Shown here piece after piece: positions 7,333 through 15,590 of a stretch of DNA of 45,889 nt (within the stretch, counting starts at the first letter, position 1; every line of letters begins with the position of its first letter). This stretch comes from Phycisphaerales bacterium (GTDB lineage Bacteria > Planctomycetota > Phycisphaerae > Sedimentisphaerales > Anaerobacaceae). The notes below the pieces were generated by a model. The model was not told where the DNA came from. It was given only the letters and a program-made list of their open reading frames with translations, and did no database searches. The position numbers and the translations under genes are program-made. Location: the NCBI GenBank assembly GCA_030602885.1, contig JAUVYV010000029.1, positions 1 through 45,889 on the forward strand, given 5' to 3'.

Positions 7333-7856
7333 TTTAGGAGGATGTCCTTGTAGTCGGCGCAGTACTTTTTTCTCTGGCACTGTCGGCAATATTCGCCTCG
7401 CCAGATTGAGTCGAACTGCTCCATGACGGCGGCGACGATATCGTTTTTGTCGGTGATAATGGCAGCTTCGAAATTTCTTCTTGTATCCGTCTTGGCGCCC
7501 ATTCCGGCGCCGGTGAGATTCGCGCTTCCGGTGTAAACGAGGCGGCCATCGATAATGACGGATTTAAGGTGTACGCGTGGACAGAGGATGCGTTCCATGC
7601 CCTTAATCAGGTTGGGGTATTTATCGAAATCGCGTCTAAAGGCGGGGCCGGGCTCTTTGGCGTGCAGAAGGCGGATTTCAATCTGCTTTTCTATCAAATC
7701 AGAGAGGATTTCGAGAAAGGGGACCATCCTGCCGCTCTTGTGCACGTGCAGGTCTTTTAAATCTGCGGTTGCCAGCCAAAGGAATCTCTTTGTTCTCGGT
7801 ATAAGCTCGCAGATGACCTTGTCGTAGATCTGCCGGTCTGCAATAAACTTGAGCAC
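7329..7856 (-). CDS. Phospholipase D-like nuclease with C-terminal Cys cluster
   Basis: A 175-aa protein with one HKD motif, H96-x-K98-x4-D103-x6-GSxN (residues 96-113), the PLD-family phosphodiesterase site; single-HKD members such as Nuc and Bfil nucleases act as dimers. After the catalytic domain come C157-x2-C160-x5-C166 (CRQCQRKKYC) close to the C-terminus, probably a zinc or Fe-S site. There is no signal peptide, so it is cytoplasmic. It is the first gene of a two-gene operon with the DEDD exonuclease, which it overlaps by 4 nt. The pair suggests joint nucleic-acid processing, which is inference. It is divergent from the SGNH hydrolase gene 116 bp away. Confidence 0.8.
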   Translation of the reverse strand: MLKFIADRQIYDKVICELIPRTKRFLWLATADLKDLHVHKSGRMVPFLEILSDLIEKQIEIRLLHAKEPGPAFRRDFDKYPNLIKGMERILCPRVHLKSVIIDGRLVYTGSANLTGAGMGAKTDTRRNFEAAIITDKNDIVAAVMEQFDSIWRGEYCRQCQRKKYCADYKDILLK

Positions 7857-7972
7857 TTTCTACGCATCCGAACTAAAAGGTGCAATCGTTTTAGGCCGGG
7901 CAGTAGTTTACCTTTGGTGGGCGGTTGATACAATAGCGACGGCTTAATTAATGTATTTGAACCGTTGGAGAT

Positions 7973-8662
7973 ATGATGATGAAGATGCTAAGGATATTTG
8001 TTTTGTTGTTGCTGACTGGTGTGGTGTATCCGGATGCCGGCCGAGTGAGTGGAGCTGAGGTTGACCCGAATCGATGGGAAGAAACGATTCGCGGTTTTGA
8101 AAGGTGGGACAGCCAGAACGCTTTTCCGAAAGATTCAGTATTGTTTGTCGGCAGCAGCAGTATCGCGGGGTGGAAGACGCGAGAAAGTTTCGGCGATTTG
8201 CCGGTGATTAACAGGGGATTCGGCGGGTCGCATATGTCGGAGCTGAACTACTATGCGGAACGAATAGTGCTGCCTTACAAGCCGAGGGTCATTTTGGTTT
8301 ACGAAGGCGACAACGATGTGGCCAGCCGAAAGCGGGCAGAGCGGGTATTCGATGATTACAAGAAATTTGTAAAGCTCGTGCACGACAGGTTGCCTGATAC
8401 GCATATCGTTTTTATTACCATCAAGGCGAGCGGTAAACGGTGGAATCTCTGGCCTGAAATGGACAAGGCCAACAACATGATTAAAGAGTTCTCCGCCAGG
8501 GACGAGCGGCTGGGTTTTGCCGACTGTGCGACGGTGCTGCTTAAAGACGGTAAGCCCAACAAATCACTATTTCAGGATGACTATCTGCACCTGAACGACA
8601 AGGGCTATTCGCGGTGGACGGCTGTGGTAAGGCCGATTATTGAAAAGGCAATGAGGGATTAG
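7973..8662 (+). CDS. Secreted SGNH/GDSL hydrolase
   Basis: A 229-aa protein with a signal peptide (hydrophobic residues 5-20, then an Ala-containing cleavage region near 28). The SGNH blocks are visible: block I FVGSSSI (catalytic Ser about 61), block II Gly in NRGFGGS, block III Asn in EGDND (N114), and block V D203-x2-H206 in DDYLHLN. This set catalyses ester hydrolysis, as in carbohydrate acetylesterases and lysophospholipases; many planctomycete homologues are predicted to deacetylate polysaccharides. Substrate unknown. A GGAG sequence precedes the start. Two more Met codons follow at once, so the exact start may be 7976 or 7985. Confidence 0.85.
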   Translation: MMMKMLRIFVLLLLTGVVYPDAGRVSGAEVDPNRWEETIRGFERWDSQNAFPKDSVLFVGSSSIAGWKTRESFGDLPVINRGFGGSHMSELNYYAERIVLPYKPRVILVYEGDNDVASRKRAERVFDDYKKFVKLVHDRLPDTHIVFITIKASGKRWNLWPEMDKANNMIKEFSARDERLGFADCATVLLKDGKPNKSLFQDDYLHLNDKGYSRWTAVVRPIIEKAMRD

Positions 8663-8695
8663 TCAGCCACAACTGCCGGGAAGGCAAAAAAACAC

Positions 8696-8725
8696 TTGAC
8701 AATCCGGGGAAAGACCGCGTAAAGT
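8696..8725 (+). promoter_or_regulatory. Sigma-70-type promoter of the large exoprotein gene
   Basis: TTGACA (8696-8701), an 18-bp spacer and TAAAGT (8720-8725). It would give a leader of about 140 nt before the ATG at 8874. Confidence 0.5.
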
Positions 8726-8873
8726 GGAGGTGTTATAGGTCTTGGCAGGGTTTTGATTCGTAAATACGGAGTATTTCGAATTAATGTTCTGGTGGAGGAG
8801 CATCTTCGGACGCCTATTGGGTTATTTTCATCCGGTTTGATACAGATGGACTGAAATGCGCAGGAGGTGTAAG

Positions 8874-11800
8874 ATGAGGTATTATCACAGTTCAAATTCA
8901 TTTCTTAAAAAACCATTGTTTGTGCTGCTTTTGGTTGTTGGGATTGCTACCGGCATGTGTGCAAATGCGGCGCAACCGGCATCTTCAATCGGTGAAGAAT
9001 ATGCTTATGTGAGGATTTTCAGCGCAAAGATATCGGATGAATTGAGCGAATCACTTGATGAAGATGAAATAGAGGCAATTGCGCGTGAACAGGGCACTGA
9101 AGAGGTAGCGATGTTTCTCAAATCCGATGGTCCTGAAAAGCAGGCAGAGCGAAGGATCGTACGCTTAGGTTCTGAGGAATATGGTTATCCGCCGGGTTTG
9201 ACGGTAAAGGCACGGACACATCTGGCAGAGCAGAAAAAGCGCGGTGCTTTGCAGATGAGCAGCGACGGGCGCAGGGCCAGCGAAGTGCTTGCCCATCAAA
9301 ATGCTCGTCTGCAATGGGTGTTGCCCGAGTCTGTACGGTCGCCCCTATTATGTGATGTCAGCGAAAACGGCAAGCTGATAGCCAAAAACAGTATTCAAGA
9401 ACGACTTTCGCCGTCCGGTTTGCAGCGTTGGCCGGAGGTAATTCGCATCGAGCTTCCACAGAGAGACTGGGGTATAATCCAGGTTTTTGAATATCTCGAT
9501 GAAATGCCGGAGGGGCTTGAGCCTGTCGAGGATGAAACAATTTGGCATATGCCTTTCGGGAAGAGTGCGGTAAGAGAGAGAGACCGGGACGGAACGAAAA
9601 CAAACAGTGGGGACATACGATCGACCGCGGAGGACACCAATAGTATCGAAAAGAAAGAGCCGGTTTTGTTTTCCGCTTCCTGGCCATCCTGGGGCGGAGA
9701 GATGGGTCTGCATTCCGGCTGGCAGCCGAGGGGCAGTCCCGTTCAGATTCGTTTTGATATGGATGCGGCAGCCAGGCTGTCGTCTTCGATAGCCGGTGAG
9801 TTCGATCTGGTTTATGATCCCTGTACTCGAGAAGGAGATTTGACGCTGGGGGCCAGTTCAGGGCCCGGAGAGCTTGAAATAAACTTCGGCGTGGAAATGT
9901 CATCAAGAGGGCGCGTGGGGGTGGATTTGGGGCTGAAGGAGGTTGAGTTTACGTTTGATATTCCTTACGCACCCAATTTCGACTTCAGATGTTACGATAC
10001 GAATTCATTCGATTCCTATTTTATAAGCTCCGATAGTCCTGTTCGTGTGGCCGACTGGATCGAGCCACAGGAGCTGTATTCAATGGATGTTGCAGGAGTG
10101 CCGAAAATAGCCAGTGTCACTGTGGCTGCAATGGCACAGATGGAGTTATGGGCCGAGATGTGGACAGCTTCAATAACGACAGATTCAGTTGCAGATCCTG
10201 GAGATCCCTGTTCGATATCCGAGCATTGCAATTTTACATCAGAGGGACAAACACGTTCGGTAAATCTGCGTGATAACAATGCGTATATTGCAAACGCGGA
10301 TTATGATGAGCATTTAGAGATGGGTATGATTGTTACTTTTTATCCGGAGGTCTGTGTAGAAGTCGATGTATGGATATACGAATGGGATTACTGCGTGTCT
10401 GTCTTCGCACTGCCTGTGAAGCTTTGTGACGGTCCGTTAGACCTCGATATCAGTTCAGAACTGCGGTTTGAAGCCACTTATGATTTTATACTCACAGCAA
10501 CCAGTCCGGGAGCTGATACTGTACCGCCGCCCGATATTTACTCCGGCGCGCCGCCTACCGACATTTCCATTAGCGGCGGTGATGTCGGTGTTCGGAACCT
10601 TGGGGTGTACAGCTGGTATGACGTGAATCAAGAACATAATGTTTGCGTTACAGCCACGACCGCAGATGCTCCGGCTTATGAGTTTGATTGCTGGATATTA
10701 GACGGAAACGACGTCAATGAGATTGCAAATCCTCAATGCTGTGTTTACTTTGACATCAACGACAGTAACAATGTGTTCCATTCATTACATGCGATATTCT
10801 TCCGCGCCAAGGCGACCGAGCCTTTCCCGGGAGACCTTGAGGACAAGACAGGTAAGCTCATTACCCTTAGCTGGGTACCGGGAGAACGCGTGGCATCGCA
10901 GGATTTGTACTTCGGGACGAGTTTTGATGTTGTTGACAATGCGACTAACTTAGATCCCATGGGGCCGAATGAGGTTTACAGGGCTCACTTGAATGCTGCT
11001 GATACCGAGTATATTATCCCCGAAGAGCTTCAAGACTGCGAGACTTACTACTGGCGGGTCGATGAGGTTAATGATCCCTGCTTATGGGAAGGTATGGTCT
11101 GGAAGTTTAGAACAATCGGCTGTTGTGCTTCGGAGCCGAGCCCGCCTAATTGTGCTGCGGACGAGCCGAGGAATGTCCAGCTTAGCTGGAAGCAGGGCGA
11201 ACTTGTCGCAGATGCCAATCATCATTTGTATCTCGGCACCGATTTCGACGAGGTGAACGATGCCAATATATCTACGGTTGAGATATATCGAGGTGTCAGG
11301 GACACGAATAGTTGTATTATCCCGGAACTCGCCGCTATTCTACCCACGACATATTACTGGCGGGTCGATGAGGCCAATGATGCCTATCAAAATGATCCAA
11401 GTGAGCACATCAAATACCCATGGAAAGGGGCGGTATGGAAGCTGACGGTACAGCATGTCGTCGTGGATGATTTTGAGCGTTACAACGACATCGATAAGAA
11501 AATATATGATACATGGATAGATGGCTTTGAAGATTTTAACAGCGGCTCAGAGGTTGCCCTCGAGACAAGTTCTGATTACGTTCACGGCGGTGAAAAGTCG
11601 ATGAAGTATATATATAACAACTCGTTAAAGTGGCCTACGCAGCAGGGGTATTTTTCCGAGATAGCTGCGGATATAGTTAGTCTTGAGGTTAATGAAATCG
11701 GTGGAGACTGGACGGACTGTGATATTAAAGCATTAGTGTTGCAGTTCTACGGTGAGCCGAACAACGATTGCAGTGAAAATGAGCGTTTGTACATAGCTCT

Positions 11801-13031
11801 GGAAGATAATGATTTGCCCACAGCCGGTTATGGCTTGGTGCAATTCGACAGGGATGCCAATGATATGAACGAGTGGAATGTCGAGCTGCAGGAGTTTGCG
11901 GACCAGAGTGTGAATCTTGCAAATCTCAAAAAAATCTATATTGGCTTCGGTGAGCTTGGTAATCCGCCGGGTGGTTCGGGCACAGTATGGTTTGATGATA
12001 TTCGGCTTTACCCGCCCAGATGCCGTCCCGACTGCGCTATCCCTGAAGGTGATATCGAAGGCAGAGATTGCTTTGTTAATTCAGATGACTTAGCCCTGAT
12101 GGGGCGTGACTGGCTCAGGAGCGATTACATCGTTGAAGCGACTGAACCGAACAGCAATTCTCTGGTCGTCAAATACACGTTCGACACCGACCTTACCGAT
12201 ACATCCGGAAACGGCTATGACGGCGTTGGTGTGAACGGGCCAGTTATAACTGCGGATGGACTGCTGAGGCTCAACGGTTCTAACTTTGTGAATATAGGTA
12301 ACAATTTCAATGAGAAGAAACTTTTTGACGGCTTGAGCGATTTCTCGATCGCAATGCAGTTCCAGACCGAGACTCCGGGTATTCTCATCAGCTCTGCGAG
12401 GGATAAAAACCCCGAAAATCATTCTATGGCGGTTTTCGTAGCCAAGTTAGGTCCTAATAGAGGTGCAGTTTTCTACGGTAATTATGGTCTCGGGACGGCC
12501 GGCTCAGAAGACAATCCGCTCGATAACGAGTGGCATCACGTGGTTGTTACTTACGACACCGGCAATCTACATCGCGTGTATCTGGATGGTATCGTTGGCT
12601 GGGACAACGAGTTCGATCCCTGCATTCCCGATGCCAACTTTGATACGACCCGCATCGGCGGATCACGAAACGACGAGTTCCCCGATGTGAACAGTGCTCG
12701 TGATTTGGATCTGGATTTTGTCGGTGACATCAACAGCATCCATATTTATGACTATTCGCTCTCGGCTGAGGAGGTGTGCTATCTGTTTAACGAGAGTAAT
12801 GGCTGCGCCGGTTTTTTGTTACCGCTGTTCTCGTGCAGTCGACCATGCTATCAGCCGTTGAAATCCGTTGCAAATCTTGTCCCAAGAGACCCTGCTTTTG
12901 ATGTCTATAATCCACTTGATCCTAATGTACTAAACTACGACCCCAACGATCCTAACACCATTGATATCGTCAACTTCAGGGACTATGCGAAAATGTCTGC
13001 GAATTGGCTTGTAGATATCCTCTGGCCATAG
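8874..13031 (+). CDS. Large secreted multidomain protein with LamG and dockerin-like modules
   Basis: A 1385-aa exported protein. The start at 8874 has AGGAGGTG ahead of it; an ATG at 8856 lacks one. A signal peptide (PLFVLLLVVGIATGMCANAA) is followed by an unrecognised N-terminal region; an InlB-B-like repeat region about 560-650; two fibronectin-like modules (about 650-750 and 755-870), each containing YYWRVDE; a jelly-roll carbohydrate-binding-like segment (FERYNDI onward, about 875-1040); a dockerin-like EF-hand segment near 1060; a LamG/concanavalin-like domain (about 1095-1300); and a second dockerin-like segment at the C-terminus (DIVNFRDYAKMSANWL). This mosaic is typical of Phycisphaerae surface proteins. 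It probably binds glycans or matrix; no catalytic domain is recognised. Confidence 0.82.
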   Translation: MRYYHSSNSFLKKPLFVLLLVVGIATGMCANAAQPASSIGEEYAYVRIFSAKISDELSESLDEDEIEAIAREQGTEEVAMFLKSDGPEKQAERRIVRLGSEEYGYPPGLTVKARTHLAEQKKRGALQMSSDGRRASEVLAHQNARLQWVLPESVRSPLLCDVSENGKLIAKNSIQERLSPSGLQRWPEVIRIELPQRDWGIIQVFEYLDEMPEGLEPVEDETIWHMPFGKSAVRERDRDGTKTNSGDIRSTAEDTNSIEKKEPVLFSASWPSWGGEMGLHSGWQPRGSPVQIRFDMDAAARLSSSIAGEFDLVYDPCTREGDLTLGASSGPGELEINFGVEMSSRGRVGVDLGLKEVEFTFDIPYAPNFDFRCYDTNSFDSYFISSDSPVRVADWIEPQELYSMDVAGVPKIASVTVAAMAQMELWAEMWTASITTDSVADPGDPCSISEHCNFTSEGQTRSVNLRDNNAYIANADYDEHLEMGMIVTFYPEVCVEVDVWIYEWDYCVSVFALPVKLCDGPLDLDISSELRFEATYDFILTATSPGADTVPPPDIYSGAPPTDISISGGDVGVRNLGVYSWYDVNQEHNVCVTATTADAPAYEFDCWILDGNDVNEIANPQCCVYFDINDSNNVFHSLHAIFFRAKATEPFPGDLEDKTGKLITLSWVPGERVASQDLYFGTSFDVVDNATNLDPMGPNEVYRAHLNAADTEYIIPEELQDCETYYWRVDEVNDPCLWEGMVWKFRTIGCCASEPSPPNCAADEPRNVQLSWKQGELVADANHHLYLGTDFDEVNDANISTVEIYRGVRDTNSCIIPELAAILPTTYYWRVDEANDAYQNDPSEHIKYPWKGAVWKLTVQHVVVDDFERYNDIDKKIYDTWIDGFEDFNSGSEVALETSSDYVHGGEKSMKYIYNNSLKWPTQQGYFSEIAADIVSLEVNEIGGDWTDCDIKALVLQFYGEPNNDCSENERLYIALEDNDLPTAGYGLVQFDRDANDMNEWNVELQEFADQSVNLANLKKIYIGFGELGNPPGGSGTVWFDDIRLYPPRCRPDCAIPEGDIEGRDCFVNSDDLALMGRDWLRSDYIVEATEPNSNSLVVKYTFDTDLTDTSGNGYDGVGVNGPVITADGLLRLNGSNFVNIGNNFNEKKLFDGLSDFSIAMQFQTETPGILISSARDKNPENHSMAVFVAKLGPNRGAVFYGNYGLGTAGSEDNPLDNEWHHVVVTYDTGNLHRVYLDGIVGWDNEFDPCIPDANFDTTRIGGSRNDEFPDVNSARDLDLDFVGDINSIHIYDYSLSAEEVCYLFNESNGCAGFLLPLFSCSRPCYQPLKSVANLVPRDPAFDVYNPLDPNVLNYDPNDPNTIDIVNFRDYAKMSANWLVDILWP

Positions 13032-13106
13032 AAATTATAGAAGTAATTTGATCCACGGAGCCAGAGACGCTTAGGAAACTTCTGCTTATAGAAAGAGCTT
13101 TACCTG

Positions 13107-14429
13107 CTATAACTGCCAGGGGGTTCGCATTGGTCTTGAGAGCATTCTGTTTGCTTCGTCATCGTTAATGAACTCCTCTTTGACGGGGTCCCATCGCAGT
13201 TTCCTGCCGAGCGTCATTGCTATATGCTCGATGTGTGTGACGGTGTCGGAGCGAACCGCTATATCGACCGGGCAGACTGTCTTTTTTCTGGTTCTTACAC
13301 AGTCGAGGAAGTTTCGTTGGTGGTTGTTACTGAAAGCCAGGTGAATATCGTTGGCGCCGAGCTTTGCCCGCAGCAGTCCTTTCGGCTCTGAAGCGAAGAA
13401 ACCGCGTGCGGTATAAATCCAGCCGTCGCTGCCCAGAAACAAGATGCCCATCCAGTGAAGCGAAAACTGCGGCATTTTCGTTTTGGCAGTGTCCATATCC
13501 ATGTGAATCATCTTGACGCCGTTTGCATAGTTGTGCTCGATTTCCCAGTGCAGGGCGGTGTCGTAAAGCCCCTCGGCAGGAAATTCGCCCCAGCCGGCGG
13601 CGTCCAGCGGGCCGGTGTTGTCGGCGTCGGCCGCCCACTGTGCGATATCGACGTGGTGGATGCCCCAGGCGCCGCCGAGACAGCCGAGCGAATAATCACT
13701 GATTAGTCCCCAGCCGCGCGTGTACCGCAGACGAGTGTACGGAGCATATTGAGCGGGTCCGAGCCACATATCGTAATCGAGCCCGGGTGGGATCGGCTGA
13801 GTTGGTTGATTCGGCACCGGCTTATACTCTGCAGAGCCGACCATTATCGTATGCAGTTTGCCGATTCGTTCATTGCGAATCAGTTCCACCGTATGGCGGA
13901 ACCAGTTGCTCGACCGCTGCTGTGTGCCGAACTGAAATACTACTCCGTACTGGTGAACGGCCTGGCGTATTACCTTGCACTCGGCGATGCTTATCGCGAG
14001 CGGCTTTTCGTAATACATGTCCTTGCGGTTCTTTGCCGCTTCGATTCCTATCAGGACATGCCAGTGGTCGGGTGTGGCGATGCATACGGCATCGATATCG
14101 GGCCTGGCGAGCAGCTCGCGAAAGTCTCTATAGCCGGCGCAGTTGTTGTTGTCATACCGGCGGTTCACCCTCTCGGCCGCGCGTTGCCGATGGTCCTCAA
14201 ATACATCACATACCGCCACCATTTGTACGTCGTCCTGTCCAAGAAAACTCCTTAGATGACCGCCGCCCATGCCGCCTACGCCGATGCAGGCCATTACGAT
14301 TTTCTCGCTGGGGGCAACCACACCGCCTCTGCCGAAAACCTTCGACGGGACAATGTAAGGGAATGCGAGCGTTGCTGCCGCGGTCGCAGCTTTGCCTAAG
14401 AACCTGCGTCTATTCATTCGCATCGACAT
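13107..14429 (-). CDS. Tat-exported Gfo/Idh/MocA oxidoreductase
   Basis: A 440-aa protein starting MSMRMNRRRFLGKAA, with a twin-arginine signal (RRRFLG, then an Ala-rich stretch) at residues 5-28. The NAD(P)-binding Rossmann fold follows (CIGVGGMGGGHL), then DAVCIATPDHWH and the family lysine motif YYEKPLA (EKP), and a C-terminal alpha/beta substrate domain ending with the usual DPVKEEF segment. The family oxidises or epimerises sugars and cyclitols; Tat-exported members are greatly expanded in Planctomycetes. The start at 14429 is chosen because the Tat signal begins there and AGGA lies about 10 nt upstream; the ORF is open further, to 14522. It follows the lipoprotein gene (14527) on the same strand, probably co-transcribed. 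Substrate unknown. Confidence 0.88.
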   Translation of the reverse strand: MSMRMNRRRFLGKAATAAATLAFPYIVPSKVFGRGGVVAPSEKIVMACIGVGGMGGGHLRSFLGQDDVQMVAVCDVFEDHRQRAAERVNRRYDNNNCAGYRDFRELLARPDIDAVCIATPDHWHVLIGIEAAKNRKDMYYEKPLAISIAECKVIRQAVHQYGVVFQFGTQQRSSNWFRHTVELIRNERIGKLHTIMVGSAEYKPVPNQPTQPIPPGLDYDMWLGPAQYAPYTRLRYTRGWGLISDYSLGCLGGAWGIHHVDIAQWAADADNTGPLDAAGWGEFPAEGLYDTALHWEIEHNYANGVKMIHMDMDTAKTKMPQFSLHWMGILFLGSDGWIYTARGFFASEPKGLLRAKLGANDIHLAFSNNHQRNFLDCVRTRKKTVCPVDIAVRSDTVTHIEHIAMTLGRKLRWDPVKEEFINDDEANRMLSRPMRTPWQL

Positions 14430-14526
14430 GTAACGACCATCCTGAAATACAAGAGTGCTTTCCACAAATAAGCGTGTGGACACATTGTACAGTTTCTTTT
14501 TGGCCTTTGCAAGCGCGGCCAAAACT

Positions 14527-15510
14527 TCAACGCGAATTCAAAGCCGTAATGTGCGATGCAACGGCTGCGGTAATCTGCTCGGGTGATTCGAAGGGCAAAT
14601 ACATCAGCCGCATCACAAAAGTGTATCGCCGGCCCAACTGATATTCGGGAATATACCACTGGAAATCCCATGCCGGATGTCCACTGCCTCCACCGGACGG
14701 GGATTGGCTGAAACGAACCTGATCGGCTTGTCTGAAGATAAACACCAGCGCCATGTCGCCACTTATCCCGTAGTACCACGGCTCGGCGAAATGGTATTTC
14801 GAGAAATTGAATACGAGTGTAAGAGGAAAGTCCGGGTCATGCGGGAAGTTGCGATTATCGTAGCGGCCCAGGTGCGTGGACAGCTTACCGTGTGCAGGTG
14901 TTACGCCCGTCACCGGCCGTGTTTTACAATCTTCTTCGCCCGCGGGGCATCCCAGGAAGTGGATATCGATAGAGTCGGGTTTGTCTATGTAGCCGGCGAA
15001 GAACAGGCCAATGTATCCGTTTTTGAAGGTTCGCTCGTGCGGCACGCATTCGAATCTCAGTTCAATCACGCTGTCTGCCAACAGCTCATATTGCAGCCGG
15101 CTCTCGAGTTTCCAGTATGGCGTTGGCGGCTGATAAAGCTCAACTGTAAAGTCGTCTATCCGCCGAATCTCCACCGGCGCTCTTCGGGGCTCGAAGAGAA
15201 TATCTTCGTGCTGAGCAGTGCCATCGTGGATGTGTTCGAAGTTGAGACCTGCGTAGAAAGGGACAAAGACGTTTTTGCTGCGGTTAGTATGCGTCAATGA
15301 CGCCAGGCCGCTGTAGCCGCCGCGGTGTCGGGGCAGGATGTCATCGTCCACCGGCTCGTTGTTTACGACGATCGCCCTGAGCTCTCCGCGCCGGAGCACA
15401 ACATAAGGTTTATCCACCTGTTTGTACGGTAGTGGTGTTGTCGGTGCACATCCCGACAGGGCCAACGTGGACAAGACTACGGCCATCCAACTGTATCGGC
15501 GTGCTTTCAT
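14527..15510 (-). CDS. Secreted lipoprotein, unknown function
   Basis: A 327-aa protein. The signal peptide ends in the lipobox LSGC (Cys21), so the mature protein is probably lipid-anchored. An AAAGGA Shine-Dalgarno stands 9 nt before the ATG. The mature part is beta-rich with many aromatic residues (TPYWKLESRLQYELL, WYYGISGDMALVF), like galactose-mutarotase or jelly-roll folds, but I cannot assign a family. It lies between the DUF5916 gene upstream and the Tat-exported dehydrogenase downstream on the same strand, so a role in periplasmic carbohydrate handling is plausible. No catalytic motif is seen. Confidence 0.75.
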   Translation of the reverse strand: MKARRYSWMAVVLSTLALSGCAPTTPLPYKQVDKPYVVLRRGELRAIVVNNEPVDDDILPRHRGGYSGLASLTHTNRSKNVFVPFYAGLNFEHIHDGTAQHEDILFEPRRAPVEIRRIDDFTVELYQPPTPYWKLESRLQYELLADSVIELRFECVPHERTFKNGYIGLFFAGYIDKPDSIDIHFLGCPAGEEDCKTRPVTGVTPAHGKLSTHLGRYDNRNFPHDPDFPLTLVFNFSKYHFAEPWYYGISGDMALVFIFRQADQVRFSQSPSGGGSGHPAWDFQWYIPEYQLGRRYTFVMRLMYLPFESPEQITAAVASHITALNSR

Positions 15511-15590
15511 GGATTAAAATCCTTTCGTAACCGGAGGTTATCTCCACTGTTTCTTTGGTGGCGGTCAAGAGTTGTGACAAGAATCGCCCG

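Noticed and set aside
13787-14641. Plus-strand 284-aa ORF
   Set aside because: It lies antisense across the dehydrogenase and lipoprotein genes, whose motifs are clear; composition is typical of a shadow frame.
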